Assembly: GCA_965250215.1 (NCBI GenBank)
Contig: CBDFNN010000004.1
Span: forward strand, 3,348,001 to 3,412,000
Origin: CBDFNN01 sp965250215
GTDB taxonomy: Bacteria > Bacteroidota > Rhodothermia > Rhodothermales > DATKEJ01
Direction of reading: 5' to 3'
Length of the DNA stretch: 64,000 nucleotides
Shown: piece after piece, positions 35,082-44,854 of the stretch
Numbering within the stretch: position 1 is the first letter of the stretch
Layout of the letters: every line of letters begins with the position of its first letter
The notes under the pieces: generated by a model
Seen by the model: the letters and a program-made list of their open reading frames with translations, nothing else
Databases searched by the model: none
What the model was told of the DNA's origin: nothing
Translations under genes and position numbers: made by a program

Positions 35082-36260
35082 ATGCAAGACATAGAAAAGA
35101 AAAAAATCGAGACCAGAGCAATTCATGCCGGTCAACAGCCTGATCCTAGTACTGGTGCCATTATGACTCCAGTCTATCTGACAAGCACTTTTGTTCAGTC
35201 AGCTCCTGGTGTTCACCAAGGCTACGATTATGCAAGAGTTGGTAACCCGACTAGGACTGCTCTGGAGGGAAATCTCGCGAGTTTAGAAGGAGCAAAGTTC
35301 GCAACTGCCTTCTCTTCCGGTGTTGCTGCAACTGATGCAATTATCCGCAGTCTGCCTGTCGGATCCCACATACTGTCATCAAATGATCTCTATGGTGGAA
35401 GCTATCGACTTTTTCGACAGGTTTGGGAGCCGCTCGGATATGAGTTTGATTTTATAGATATGAGAGATATCGAATTGGTGACAAAATACATCAAGCCAAA
35501 CACAAAACTTCTGTGGCTAGAGACTCCGACAAATCCACTTATCCGAGTTCTTGATGTCAAAGCGATCTGCGATATTGCCAACTCTTATAGCATTGACTCA
35601 GCAGTTGACAACACTTTTGCAACTCCGTATCTGCAGAATCCCTTGTCGCTTGGGGCAAGTCTCGTGATGCATTCGACCACGAAATATATTGGAGGGCACT
35701 CCGACGTTATTGGTGGAGCCGTCTGCACAAATTCCCAAGAGTGGGATGACAAATTCCGATTTGTAATGAAGAGCAGCGGTGCTGCACCCGGACCCATGGA
35801 TTGCTACCTACTTTTGAGGGGTACAAAGACGCTTCCAGTAAGAATGGACAGACATTGTTCAAACGCCATGGCTATCGCTAAATACCTAGAAGGTCACAGT
35901 GATGTCGGAAAAGTCCATTTCCCTGGTTTGGCTAACGACCCAGGTCACGAAATTGCCAAGAAACAGATGAAGGGATTTGGAGGCATGGTTAGCTTTGTCC
36001 TGAAAAACGATTCAATGGAAGCAGGCAATAGTGTAATGTCAAGCACCGAAGTATTTTCATTAGCAGAGTCGCTTGGTGGAGTAGAGAGTTTGATAAATCA
36101 TCCTGCAACGATGACTCATGCCTCAATTCCGCGTGAGCAAAGAATCGACTCCGGTCTTGTAGATTCACTGATTCGACTTTCTGTGGGCATCGAAAATGTG
36201 GACGATCTGATCTCAGACCTTGATCAGGCGATCGCCTCAAGCAAGATGCAAAATAAATAA
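35082..36260 (+). CDS. Cystathionine gamma-synthase/lyase-family PLP enzyme
   Basis: A 392-aa Cys/Met-metabolism PLP enzyme. Signatures: TRAIHAGQQPDPSTGAI, YARVGNPTRTALEGNLASLEGAK, SSNDLYGGSYRLF, LWLETPTNPLIRV and the PLP lysine region HSTTKYIGGHSDVIGG. The C-terminus has HPATMTHASIPREQR as in synthases and lyases alike, so the direction (cystathionine synthesis, cleavage or methionine gamma-lyase) is not decided by sequence alone. ATG 35082 is preferred as it gives the family N-terminus; TTG 35010 would add 24 unrelated residues. The ornithine cyclodeaminase-like gene is 14 bp downstream, so the pair probably works on one amino-acid pathway. Confidence 0.88.
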   Translation: MQDIEKKKIETRAIHAGQQPDPSTGAIMTPVYLTSTFVQSAPGVHQGYDYARVGNPTRTALEGNLASLEGAKFATAFSSGVAATDAIIRSLPVGSHILSSNDLYGGSYRLFRQVWEPLGYEFDFIDMRDIELVTKYIKPNTKLLWLETPTNPLIRVLDVKAICDIANSYSIDSAVDNTFATPYLQNPLSLGASLVMHSTTKYIGGHSDVIGGAVCTNSQEWDDKFRFVMKSSGAAPGPMDCYLLLRGTKTLPVRMDRHCSNAMAIAKYLEGHSDVGKVHFPGLANDPGHEIAKKQMKGFGGMVSFVLKNDSMEAGNSVMSSTEVFSLAESLGGVESLINHPATMTHASIPREQRIDSGLVDSLIRLSVGIENVDDLISDLDQAIASSKMQNK

Positions 36261-36274
36261 ACCAGGAGTCCATT

Positions 36275-37249
36275 ATGCTAGTGCTTTCCGACTCAGATCT
36301 CAAAAAGGCTCTTCCAATGAGTTCGGCGATCGTGGCGATGCGAAAGGCTTTTATTGAGCTAAGTAGCGGCAAGGCAATTATTCCGACAAGACTAACTCTA
36401 GATGCTAAAGAACACTCCTATGTCGGCTTGTTCATGCCAGCTTTCTCTCCTAGCTTGGAAAGAAGCGCCATCAAGATCGTTTCGATAAATGACGACGGAC
36501 CGAAGCAAGGTCTTCCTCTAATAAGAGCAACCGTCGTTCTAAATTCCTCACTCACAGGCGAGACGCTATGCACCATGAACGGCGATCAAATCACAGCAAT
36601 TCGAACTGCCGCCGGAGCTGGTCTTGCCACTGATCTCTTGGCAATACCAGATTCTAAAGTGCTTGGAATCATAGGCACAGGGACACTTGCGAGAACTCAC
36701 CTCTCTGCCATGCTGGAAGTCAGAGCCATCGAAAAAGTTTGGGTAAAAGGACGGAGACCTGAATCTAGTCAGAGATTTATTGAAGAAATGAGATCTATGT
36801 ATTCGATTGATATCTCATTGACAAACTGTGACGAAGACCTGAAATCTTGCGACGTTATTTGTACTGTGACAAGTTCTTACGATCCAGTTTTGTCACTAGA
36901 AAATGTGAAAAGCACGGCCCACATAAATGCCATGGGAAGCTATCGGCCAATGACGAGGGAAATTGAGGAAGATCTTATCCTTGCATCCACGATAATCGTC
37001 GATGAGACCGAGGCTGCCTTAACTGAACCTGGCGATTTAATATTACCTATTCAGGCTGGCAAGTTAAGTGCAGAAGATATCTATGCGGAGCTGGGTGAAC
37101 TTGCTGGAAATACTAAGCCTCTTCCCGGCGCAAACAAAATTAGTTTATTTAAAAGTGTCGGTAATGGCGTGCAAGATATATATGCCGCCGACCTAGCGTA
37201 TTCAAATGCCATAAAGGATGGCTTGGGCACGGTAGTTGAAATGGACTGA
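36275..37249 (+). CDS. Ornithine cyclodeaminase/mu-crystallin family protein
   Basis: The 324-aa protein has PIRATVVLNSSLTGETLCTMNGDQITAIRTAAGAGLATDLLA-like order, the nucleotide motif LGIIGTGTLARTHLSAM and HINAMGSYRPMTREIE. The family includes ornithine cyclodeaminase, alanine dehydrogenase and imine reductases acting on small amino acids. It is 14 bp downstream of the trans-sulfuration enzyme. A direct role with it, such as reduction of a ketimine formed from a sulfur amino acid, is speculation. No sequence feature decides among the activities. Confidence 0.85.
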   Translation: MLVLSDSDLKKALPMSSAIVAMRKAFIELSSGKAIIPTRLTLDAKEHSYVGLFMPAFSPSLERSAIKIVSINDDGPKQGLPLIRATVVLNSSLTGETLCTMNGDQITAIRTAAGAGLATDLLAIPDSKVLGIIGTGTLARTHLSAMLEVRAIEKVWVKGRRPESSQRFIEEMRSMYSIDISLTNCDEDLKSCDVICTVTSSYDPVLSLENVKSTAHINAMGSYRPMTREIEEDLILASTIIVDETEAALTEPGDLILPIQAGKLSAEDIYAELGELAGNTKPLPGANKISLFKSVGNGVQDIYAADLAYSNAIKDGLGTVVEMD

Positions 37250-37414
37250 AGCTGGAGACGTCCCTCAACTAGGAATTGGCCGCTAGGATTCTGGAATGTC
37301 TTATGAATACTTGCCTCAATAATAAGCTTGAGGACGAGTTGTTCACCAAGCCTTTACTTGCCTCCTCCCCTGGCACTTTGTTTATTACAAAGCCAGCTTC
37401 AAGCCAAAGCATTT

Positions 37415-40400
37415 ATGCCCGAATTCAGCCATCTACACTGCCATACTCAATTCTCCCTTTTAGACGGAGCGGCCAGAATTGATCAGCTGGTAAAGAGGGC
37501 GGCCGATCTAGACATTCCGGCTGTTGCTATTACAGATCACGGCAATCTATTTGGCGTTCCTGAATTCAATTATGCAGCCAAAAATGCAGGCATCAAACCC
37601 ATTATTGGCTGCGAGTTTTATCTCGCTCCCGGAGCGAGGACGGACAAGTCCGACCGGACCAGATATCATCAACTTCTGCTTGCTAAGAACCAACAGGGCT
37701 ACAAAAACCTTATCAAGTTAAGCTCTCTCTCTTATACAGAGGGCTTCTACTACAAACCGCGAGTTGATTTAGATCTCTTAGAGCGGTACTCAGAAGGAAT
37801 CGTGGCAACCACTTGCTGTCTGCAAGGAATGGTACCTCAGATGATTCTCAAGAAAGGCGAGGAGGAAGCTCTCAAAGCCTTTAATTTATTCCGCGAAATT
37901 TTCGGAGACGATTATTATATCGAATTGCAGGATCATGGAATCGATGATCAAAAAAGGCTCAATGATACCCTGATTCAATGGTCTGAAAAATACAATTGTC
38001 CAAGCATCATTTCGAACGACGTACACTATGTAAAGCAAAGTGATGCCGCCGCTCAAGACGTTCTTCTCTGTCTCCAGACGGGAAAAGAAATGAGCGATCC
38101 GAACAGGATGAAGTTCGAGAATGATCAGTTTTTCTTGAAAACAACCGATGAACTTCGCTTGGCTTTTGATGGGACCGACAAAAGCGTGATCGATCGATCC
38201 TTTGAAACGACCCTGGAAATTGCCGACAAATGTGATATCACTTTAACGACTGGGGAGCTTCTATTACCGCAATTTCCCATTCCGGAAGGATTCAACAACA
38301 ACATGGATGTCTATTTGAGATATCTGGTTTTTGAAAAAGCAAAGGTCCGCTATCCAGAAAGGTCTACTCAAGTACAGGAGCGATTAGATTTTGAGTTGAA
38401 GGTAATAAAGGAGATGGGCTACGCCGGTTACTTCCTAATCGTTCAGGACTTCACGACGGCGGCCCGGAATCTTGATGTTCGAGTAGGCCCAGGTCGTGGC
38501 TCAGCTGCTGGATCAGCGGTGGCCTATTGTTTAGGGATTACCAACATAGACCCACTCGAATACGACCTGCTTTTTGAGCGATTCTTGAATCCGGAGCGGA
38601 ATAGCATGCCGGATATTGATATCGATTTTGATGACCGCGGACGGGGCAAAGTCATCGACTATGTGGTCGATAAATATGGTCGAGCCAACGTTTGCCAAAT
38701 CATCACCTACGGTACCATGGGTGCCCGTTCCGTGATTAGAGACGTCGCACGGGTCCTTGGAATTGACAGAATGGAGGCCGACCGAATAGCGAAGTTGATT
38801 CCGGAGGGACCATCTGAAAATCTTAGCTCGGCAAGAGAAAAAGTTAAAGAATTTCGAGAACTGTATAATTCTGCTGACAACATGATTCGCAGTATGATGC
38901 AATACTCGGACGTGTTGGAGGGATCGGCTAGACACACGGGAATTCATGCTGCTGGAGTTATCATAGCCCCGGGCGATGTTAGCGATTACGTGCCTGTTGC
39001 GATCCAAAAAAGCAAGAATGAAGAAGCACTCATTACTCAGTACGATGGGAAATGGATAGAGAAGTTCGGCCTTCTAAAAATGGACTTCCTCGGGTTGAAA
39101 ACCCTAACCATTTTGAATGATGCTGTTGAGATGATTGCGGCCAATCACGGAGTCAAAATCGATATTGAGGATCTTAATCTTGAGGATGACAAAACTTTCG
39201 AGTTATTTCAGCAAGGTCGCACCGTTGGCATATTTCAGTTCGAAAGTTCGGGAATGCGAGACTGGCTCTGCAAGCTTAAGCCTACCTCAATCAACGATCT
39301 AATCGCCATGAATGCCCTGTATCGACCGGGGCCAATGGAGCTTATTCCTAACTATGTAGCTCGAAAGCATGGCCTGGAAGAGGTAGACTCCTTCCATCCC
39401 ATCTTATCCGAAATTCTCGAACCAACTTTTGGCCTTCCGATCTACCAGGAGCAGGTGATGCAGATGGCGCAAGTGATGGCTGGTTACTCCCTCGGTCAAG
39501 CCGATCTTCTCCGCCGGGCTATGGGCAAGAAGAAGAAAGAAGAAATGGATAAGCAGCGCTCTACTTTTGTTGAGGGTGCCAAGAAGAACGACGTATCAGA
39601 GAAAGAAGCTAACGCCATCTTTGACGTAATGGCTAAGTTCGCGGGATACGGATTCAATAAATCTCACAGTGCTGCTTACTCTGTGGTTGCCTATCAAACG
39701 GCCTACCTGAAAGCAAACTATCCCGCTGAATTCATGGCGGCGGTTCTCACATCTGATATGAGCGATTCGAAGAAGGTTGCTCACCTCCTAGACGAATGCC
39801 GGGCGCTTGGAATCGAAGTAATTCGACCAGAGATTAATCATAGTGTCGCACTCTTTACCGTCAAGGAGAGTAAAATCCGATTTGGCTTAGAGGCCATAAA
39901 GGGGGTTGGTAGATCTGTAATTGACTCCATTGTCGAGGAGAGAGAATCCTCGGGTCCGTTTGACGATCTATTTGATTTCACAAAACGACTAGATCATAAA
40001 TCTGTCAACAAGAAGGCTATTGAGAATCTTCTGAAAGCAGGTACTTTTGACAAATTGTCGGAAAACAGAGCACAGCTTGTTGGAGCGTTAGAAGACGCAG
40101 TAAAATTTGGTCACATGCACCAAGCCAATGTGGCAGCAGGACAAAATTCTCTCTTCGGAGATACCGGTGGGGGCGCTATTGAAATGCAGCCTGTTCTTCC
40201 AAATATCAAGGCCTATTCCAAAACCGAAAAACTCCGATTCGAACGAGAGTTAATGGGCTTTTATGTATCGGGACATCCGCTTGATTTCTACGGCCCAGAA
40301 GTTCGAGGATTTGCCACTCGCTCTCTTGCCTCTGATGATCCTCTCGTTCCCGGTGCAACACATAGATTCTGTGGAATCATAACTGAGGTCAAAAAGCGAA

Positions 40401-40861
40401 CTGATCGGCGTGGCCGTGAGATGGCATACGCATCAATCGAAGATTTCGTAGGGCATGGTGAATTGACAATATTTTCGCGCGCAATGGAAGCCGCCCTCCC
40501 CTATCTCAACGTTGATGAGTTGGTTCTAGTAAATGGTGTGCCGGAGGATCGCGGGGGTCAATTAAGTATTCGCGTAAACAAGATTACTCCTCTAAGGCTA
40601 GTCCGCGACAATATGATCGAATCGCTTATTGTACGGGTTACACACCAGAACATCGAGCGAGTAAATGTGGAATCACTCATTGATTTGTGTGGTGAAAACA
40701 GAGGAAATTCGAAGCTATACTTTGACCTCTCGAGCATCGGTAGCAATCTCGCTCTACAGCATTCGAGGTCATTTGTCATCGACCCGTCTCCTGATCTTAT
40801 GAAAGGTCTATTCGAAATGTTCGGAGTGGACAATGTTTCAGTCTCTGGCAACGTTCATTAA
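37415..40861 (+). CDS. dnaE: DNA polymerase III alpha subunit
   Basis: The replicative polymerase catalytic subunit, 1148 aa. The N-terminal PHP domain begins at once with FSHLHCHTQFSLLDG. The polymerase core has GPGRGSAAGSAVAYCLGI and the catalytic triad region MPDIDIDFDDRGRG near residue 400, then GIHAAGVIIAP, MDFLGLKTLTIL and YRPGPMELIPNYVARKHG. Near residue 770 comes GYGFNKSHSAAYSVVAYQTAYLKANYPAEFM, then a helix-hairpin-helix and an OB-fold domain (RFCGIITEVKKRTDRRGREMAYASIED). ATG 37415 was chosen because upstream codons back to TTG 37328 encode no family sequence. The Smr gene follows 15 bp later. Confidence 0.97.
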   Translation: MPEFSHLHCHTQFSLLDGAARIDQLVKRAADLDIPAVAITDHGNLFGVPEFNYAAKNAGIKPIIGCEFYLAPGARTDKSDRTRYHQLLLAKNQQGYKNLIKLSSLSYTEGFYYKPRVDLDLLERYSEGIVATTCCLQGMVPQMILKKGEEEALKAFNLFREIFGDDYYIELQDHGIDDQKRLNDTLIQWSEKYNCPSIISNDVHYVKQSDAAAQDVLLCLQTGKEMSDPNRMKFENDQFFLKTTDELRLAFDGTDKSVIDRSFETTLEIADKCDITLTTGELLLPQFPIPEGFNNNMDVYLRYLVFEKAKVRYPERSTQVQERLDFELKVIKEMGYAGYFLIVQDFTTAARNLDVRVGPGRGSAAGSAVAYCLGITNIDPLEYDLLFERFLNPERNSMPDIDIDFDDRGRGKVIDYVVDKYGRANVCQIITYGTMGARSVIRDVARVLGIDRMEADRIAKLIPEGPSENLSSAREKVKEFRELYNSADNMIRSMMQYSDVLEGSARHTGIHAAGVIIAPGDVSDYVPVAIQKSKNEEALITQYDGKWIEKFGLLKMDFLGLKTLTILNDAVEMIAANHGVKIDIEDLNLEDDKTFELFQQGRTVGIFQFESSGMRDWLCKLKPTSINDLIAMNALYRPGPMELIPNYVARKHGLEEVDSFHPILSEILEPTFGLPIYQEQVMQMAQVMAGYSLGQADLLRRAMGKKKKEEMDKQRSTFVEGAKKNDVSEKEANAIFDVMAKFAGYGFNKSHSAAYSVVAYQTAYLKANYPAEFMAAVLTSDMSDSKKVAHLLDECRALGIEVIRPEINHSVALFTVKESKIRFGLEAIKGVGRSVIDSIVEERESSGPFDDLFDFTKRLDHKSVNKKAIENLLKAGTFDKLSENRAQLVGALEDAVKFGHMHQANVAAGQNSLFGDTGGGAIEMQPVLPNIKAYSKTEKLRFERELMGFYVSGHPLDFYGPEVRGFATRSLASDDPLVPGATHRFCGIITEVKKRTDRRGREMAYASIEDFVGHGELTIFSRAMEAALPYLNVDELVLVNGVPEDRGGQLSIRVNKITPLRLVRDNMIESLIVRVTHQNIERVNVESLIDLCGENRGNSKLYFDLSSIGSNLALQHSRSFVIDPSPDLMKGLFEMFGVDNVSVSGNVH

Positions 40862-40876
40862 TAGGTCTGGCTTTCC

Positions 40877-41206
40877 ATGAAAGCTTCTCTTAGAGACGAC
40901 GGCGAAATTGTGAGCATAGACCTTCACGGGCTAAACATCGATGACGCAATATCTATTTGCAAAAAGGGTATCGCAGAGGCCTACTATCGAGGGCGGGACA
41001 AGATTAAGTTGATCCATGGATCTTCCACAAGCTCTCTACAGTTCGTAAATTCTACTATCAAGTACAGGCTCTATGACCTCCTGCAAGAATCGTCGGTCCA
41101 AAAACAGACAAGCTTCGTACTTAAATATGAAGATTACTGTGTCATCGGTCTGCGACCTGATTTTGAAATAGACCGAGATAGAATTACAATATTAGATATT
41201 AATTAG
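40877..41206 (+). CDS. Smr-domain protein
   Basis: A 109-aa single-domain protein with IDLHGLNIDDA (the LHG signature of Smr) and LIHGSSTSS (H-G-x-G-like second motif with Ser instead of Gly). Smr domains are found at the end of MutS2 and as small proteins; many are nucleases that act on branched DNA or ribosome-bound RNA. This copy has no other domain. It lies 15 bp after dnaE, and its context would fit a DNA-repair role, but the loss of the usual second Gly may affect activity. Confidence 0.8.
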   Translation: MKASLRDDGEIVSIDLHGLNIDDAISICKKGIAEAYYRGRDKIKLIHGSSTSSLQFVNSTIKYRLYDLLQESSVQKQTSFVLKYEDYCVIGLRPDFEIDRDRITILDIN

Positions 41207-41216
41207 GGGCTAAGAA

Positions 41217-42920
41217 TTGACGGGCAAAAAGAAATGGTCAAAGAGACGCGAGTCTAGATGGTGCATAGCGACAACTTTAGCACTTCATTTTTTCGCACTT
41301 CCTCTTTACTCACAAATAGGTGATGGACCATCTAGCAACGATGGCTCTCTTCCCTTCTCGACAGGGAGTTCTGCAATGGAATCGATGAAAATCCATCCAT
41401 TGTTAAAGTATCAAGGAATTCTACCTCTCACGACAGGCACAGTCTCTGACACTGTAGAGTATGCGAGATTCCACCAACTTCTCAAACTCTACGCAGACCG
41501 ATACGGGACGGATGACAATTTCACTTCTCGAATAACAGACAACCGAGACTATTCGACATTGGAGATCTCGACCCTAAAAGAAAAACGTCAGGATTTGCTC
41601 GATACAGGTGTTTCGCCTGAATGGGATCGTATCGATGCCTTAAGGGCCAACGAGATGAAGCGGCTCATTAAAAAATGGGAAAAAAAAGGCATTCCAAATA
41701 AGGCGATTACGATAACTTGGGGCAGACTGAATCAAGTATTTGTCGCTCGAAAAAGAGACGAACCATTTATTGAATATGAGCTGCGGCTTGCAAGGAGGCA
41801 TGGATTAAGTGCCCTTGCAACGGAGCTAGGTACAGTTGAAACATTTAATAATGATTATATGGTCTCTTCGGTGGGCGCAAGTTCGAGGTACCAATTCATG
41901 CCCGATCACTTGAGGAGAATTGGAGTCCATCAGTACAAGCTTAAGACCACTTCTGGCAAAGTCATTTCCGTACATGAGGAAAGGCATGCGCTATTTCTGG
42001 CGGAAGAAAAAATCATTTTACTTCGTGGTTTTGCAAATTCTGTTGGTCACGAGATCCCAGGTATTTCGGCCTATAACACTGGACCTGCCAACATTTACAA
42101 CCTCTACAAAAAATATCTCAAGAGCGATGCCGTTACTCGTGGCTCGGAATATGTAGCTGAGGCCTTTGCTTGGGGTTTGACAGATGGTTTTCCCATTGTA
42201 ACACGGGGAAGTTCGTTCAAGAGGCAGTCTCGTGCATTTTTCCCGTCCGTCTACGGTGCCTTTCGAGCCATTGAGCATGTGCCAATCAATTTCAATAAGA
42301 CGATGAAGGCTGAGCTTCTTACCATGAAAGCTCGGGGTCGAATTAATCTTTCAACATTACTTTCCACTCTGAGGAAAAGTAGTGAGAACTTAGATTGGGG
42401 ATACGGAAATCGTGCCGGAAGAAATTCTTATGACAAATTCCGATCACTTAATCCACACTTCAATCTCCGGAATAGTGGAACAAGAAATGAGTCAGTTCCA
42501 AAGGGTTTCGATATTGTTCTTACCAGTCCGTCGAACAGAATCCGAGCACGCATCTATCTCCCCCTTGGGTCACTCGACGTACTGAAAAGGGCGGGCCACG
42601 ATATTTTTGATGAGGATAAGACGAAAGTATTTGATAAGAACACCTTCCCAGATCCTACTCAAAACGGTGACAAGACACTCTACGATTACGAATATGACAA
42701 CCTCATCGGTTCAATTGGTTCATTTGGATTCACAAAAGAGAACTTTGAGAAACTAAAGAGTCTCAAAGCAACTTTTGTCAAAATGGCAGAAAAGACGCCA
42801 ACGGCATATCGAATAGGTCAGGCGAAAGTCATCAAAATCCATGTGGATATGTGGTCCGTCAAGGCTTGGCGAGACCTTGCAGCAGACGTGAAAAAGTTTA
42901 GGAAGAACGCTAAGAGCTAG
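41217..42920 (+). CDS. Exported lytic transglycosylase (SLT-like) with long C-terminal region
   Basis: The 567-aa protein has a signal peptide with a basic n-region (KKKWSKRR, core IATTLALHFFALPL, cleavage near YSQ). An SLT fold is recognisable: TVETFNNDYMVSSVGASSRYQFMPDHLRRIGV with Glu208 as likely catalytic acid, and much later GISAYNTGPANIYNLY, the family's A-Y-N-x-G-P. The spacing between them is larger than usual, with a helical insertion (EERHALFLAEEKIILL). About 240 residues follow without a recognised domain. It would cleave peptidoglycan glycan strands in the periplasm. The start is TTG 41217; no ATG is available before the signal peptide. Confidence 0.75.
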   Translation: MTGKKKWSKRRESRWCIATTLALHFFALPLYSQIGDGPSSNDGSLPFSTGSSAMESMKIHPLLKYQGILPLTTGTVSDTVEYARFHQLLKLYADRYGTDDNFTSRITDNRDYSTLEISTLKEKRQDLLDTGVSPEWDRIDALRANEMKRLIKKWEKKGIPNKAITITWGRLNQVFVARKRDEPFIEYELRLARRHGLSALATELGTVETFNNDYMVSSVGASSRYQFMPDHLRRIGVHQYKLKTTSGKVISVHEERHALFLAEEKIILLRGFANSVGHEIPGISAYNTGPANIYNLYKKYLKSDAVTRGSEYVAEAFAWGLTDGFPIVTRGSSFKRQSRAFFPSVYGAFRAIEHVPINFNKTMKAELLTMKARGRINLSTLLSTLRKSSENLDWGYGNRAGRNSYDKFRSLNPHFNLRNSGTRNESVPKGFDIVLTSPSNRIRARIYLPLGSLDVLKRAGHDIFDEDKTKVFDKNTFPDPTQNGDKTLYDYEYDNLIGSIGSFGFTKENFEKLKSLKATFVKMAEKTPTAYRIGQAKVIKIHVDMWSVKAWRDLAADVKKFRKNAKS

Positions 42921-42979
42921 GCCAAGCTAAACAGAGGCCTACAAGTTTCTTTCGCTCTAGCCAGGATTCTTACGCTGAG

Positions 42980-44803
42980 TTAGCGAGTAAAATCTCCTTC
43001 GTAAACTCCGGTGTTTCCAACATCGTCTGTTACCTCGATCCGTATCGAATGCTTTCCCCGCTTAAGATCCCTAGAAAATGTGTGAGTTATTTTTGCCGAC
43101 TTTCCGTCGTGTTCAAAAAGGACCCACTCTCCATCTATCGTTCCTCTGAAGCTTCTGATTCCCGTCAGATTGTCTCTGATTCTGAACTTGATGTTGGAAC
43201 GGTTGCCATAGTTTTTACGCCGAGGAACGGATAGAGCTCGAATGCTTGGCTTGGAGTTATCTTGACTGATGTAGAAATTTCCGAGGCCGCGTGCACGAGT
43301 GTATAGTCGTCCGTTTTCTATTCGAGTTGACAGTGCTCGGACTGTCCCACGATAGTCTTCATGAACGATTACTGATTTTTCGTTCAAGGCCTCCGGACTA
43401 TCTGGTTTGATCCATAGCTTGAAATACTTGTGCACTGCCTGGTTGGATGGAGCAAGACTTAGTTCGCGAGACAGCTTTGACTTATCCCGCTCTTGAATTC
43501 TCATCGCGAAATCATCGTAAAAAGTACCCTCTGGAAACTGTAATTCGAAATTGTCTGTCACAAGTGAATGCTGTGAGTCGAAATACATCATCCTCTCGTT
43601 GGACGACTTTGTTACCGGAGGCAGGCTGACTTTGGCTCTTTCACCTCGAACCGCCCACTTGACAACGCTACTATTCCCCTCAATATCTCTCGCTAGGAAG
43701 GACATTTCATGCATTCGACCTTTCCTCGTATTGAGGTATCCATTCGAATTCACTAGCCCATAAATATCAAATTCGTTTCCTGGTAAGGTGTGTGCTCGAT
43801 GAACCCATTTCTTTCGGCTCAACCAATCTGTGTAATCAACATGTGCGTTAATAAATCGGAGATCATCAAAGTGGAAGGAATCCATCTGGTGCTGATAGAT
43901 CGTTCTACCATCAGCTACGAGGTCGAGCTGGTAGACTCCTAGGCGCGATCTGGATCCGTTGTGATAATCCTTTACCTCGACACCAAAACCAATACGGCCA
44001 GTTGCCCGAAAGTCTGTCACGTTGCTCAGTTTATAACTATCGCCCGAACTAGTGACTCCCAGTTCAGCGGGATTTCCGTAAGTCGCAACAACCAGCTGTC
44101 CATTTCCTTTTTCAATGACCGCGACGCTGTTGATGTCTGCTGCATATACTTTGAGTGTAAAAAACTTTGGAGCGATCTTATCTTGAACCTTCAATCCAAA
44201 TCGAAGTGGATTGAGCGCTCGCTCGCTCTCAGTATCCCGGATCTCAAAATGCAGATGGGGTCCTGATGAGCTTCCTGAATTACCGGAAAGACCTAGGATT
44301 TCTCCTTTCTCCAACGCCAATTTGCCTTCGGGGGGATTGATATCGATGGAAAAAGTCTCATTTAATGCTTGCTGGCTACGAACGTACGACTCTAGTTCTT
44401 TGTTGAAAGACAGCAAGTGAGCATATACTGTTGTGTATCCATTTGGATGATCGACATAAACGGCATTGCCATATCCTCCCGCAGAAACTCTGATCCTCGA
44501 TACATAACCCTCTGCACTTGAATAGACCTTGTATCCAGACTTCGCCTGAGTTTTGATATCGAGACCAGAATGGAAGTGGTTATTTCGAAGCTCTCCAAAA
44601 TTACCTGAGAGCAGTAATTCTAGGTTTAGAGGACTGCGAAAATAGTCTTGAGGTAAGCTTCTCTTGTCGTCGTCAGCAATCGATAATCCAGACTGTAATG
44701 AAAATAGAAAAGGGATAAGAATCGTGAAAAGAGCCGACAAAGTGAAACGAGAATGACCTTGAATTTTATAGACTTTTTTGATCATCGGTTTTGTAACTGC
44801 CAC
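42980..44803 (-). CDS. M23 family metallopeptidase with C-terminal beta-sandwich domains
   Basis: A 607-aa exported peptidase. After the signal region (FTLSALFTILIPFLFSL) the LytM/M23 domain shows HFHSGLDI at residues 76-83 and HLHFEIRD at 183-190, the two zinc-ligand motifs, with YVDHPNGYTTVYAHLLSFN between them. This predicts glycyl-type or cross-link peptidoglycan endopeptidase activity. The remaining 400 residues are beta-rich and end with an Ig-like tail (SFRGTIDGEWVLFEHDGKSAKITHTFSRDL). The start is GTG 44803 (preceded by AAAGGTGG), or ATG 44785. It is 50 bp downstream of the DUF3109 gene on the same strand. Confidence 0.88.
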   Translation of the reverse strand: MAVTKPMIKKVYKIQGHSRFTLSALFTILIPFLFSLQSGLSIADDDKRSLPQDYFRSPLNLELLLSGNFGELRNNHFHSGLDIKTQAKSGYKVYSSAEGYVSRIRVSAGGYGNAVYVDHPNGYTTVYAHLLSFNKELESYVRSQQALNETFSIDINPPEGKLALEKGEILGLSGNSGSSSGPHLHFEIRDTESERALNPLRFGLKVQDKIAPKFFTLKVYAADINSVAVIEKGNGQLVVATYGNPAELGVTSSGDSYKLSNVTDFRATGRIGFGVEVKDYHNGSRSRLGVYQLDLVADGRTIYQHQMDSFHFDDLRFINAHVDYTDWLSRKKWVHRAHTLPGNEFDIYGLVNSNGYLNTRKGRMHEMSFLARDIEGNSSVVKWAVRGERAKVSLPPVTKSSNERMMYFDSQHSLVTDNFELQFPEGTFYDDFAMRIQERDKSKLSRELSLAPSNQAVHKYFKLWIKPDSPEALNEKSVIVHEDYRGTVRALSTRIENGRLYTRARGLGNFYISQDNSKPSIRALSVPRRKNYGNRSNIKFRIRDNLTGIRSFRGTIDGEWVLFEHDGKSAKITHTFSRDLKRGKHSIRIEVTDDVGNTGVYEGDFTR

Positions 44804-44854
44804 CTTTACTATTCTGGTCTAAATGCGACTAAGTCTATTTATAAAATTCTGCCT

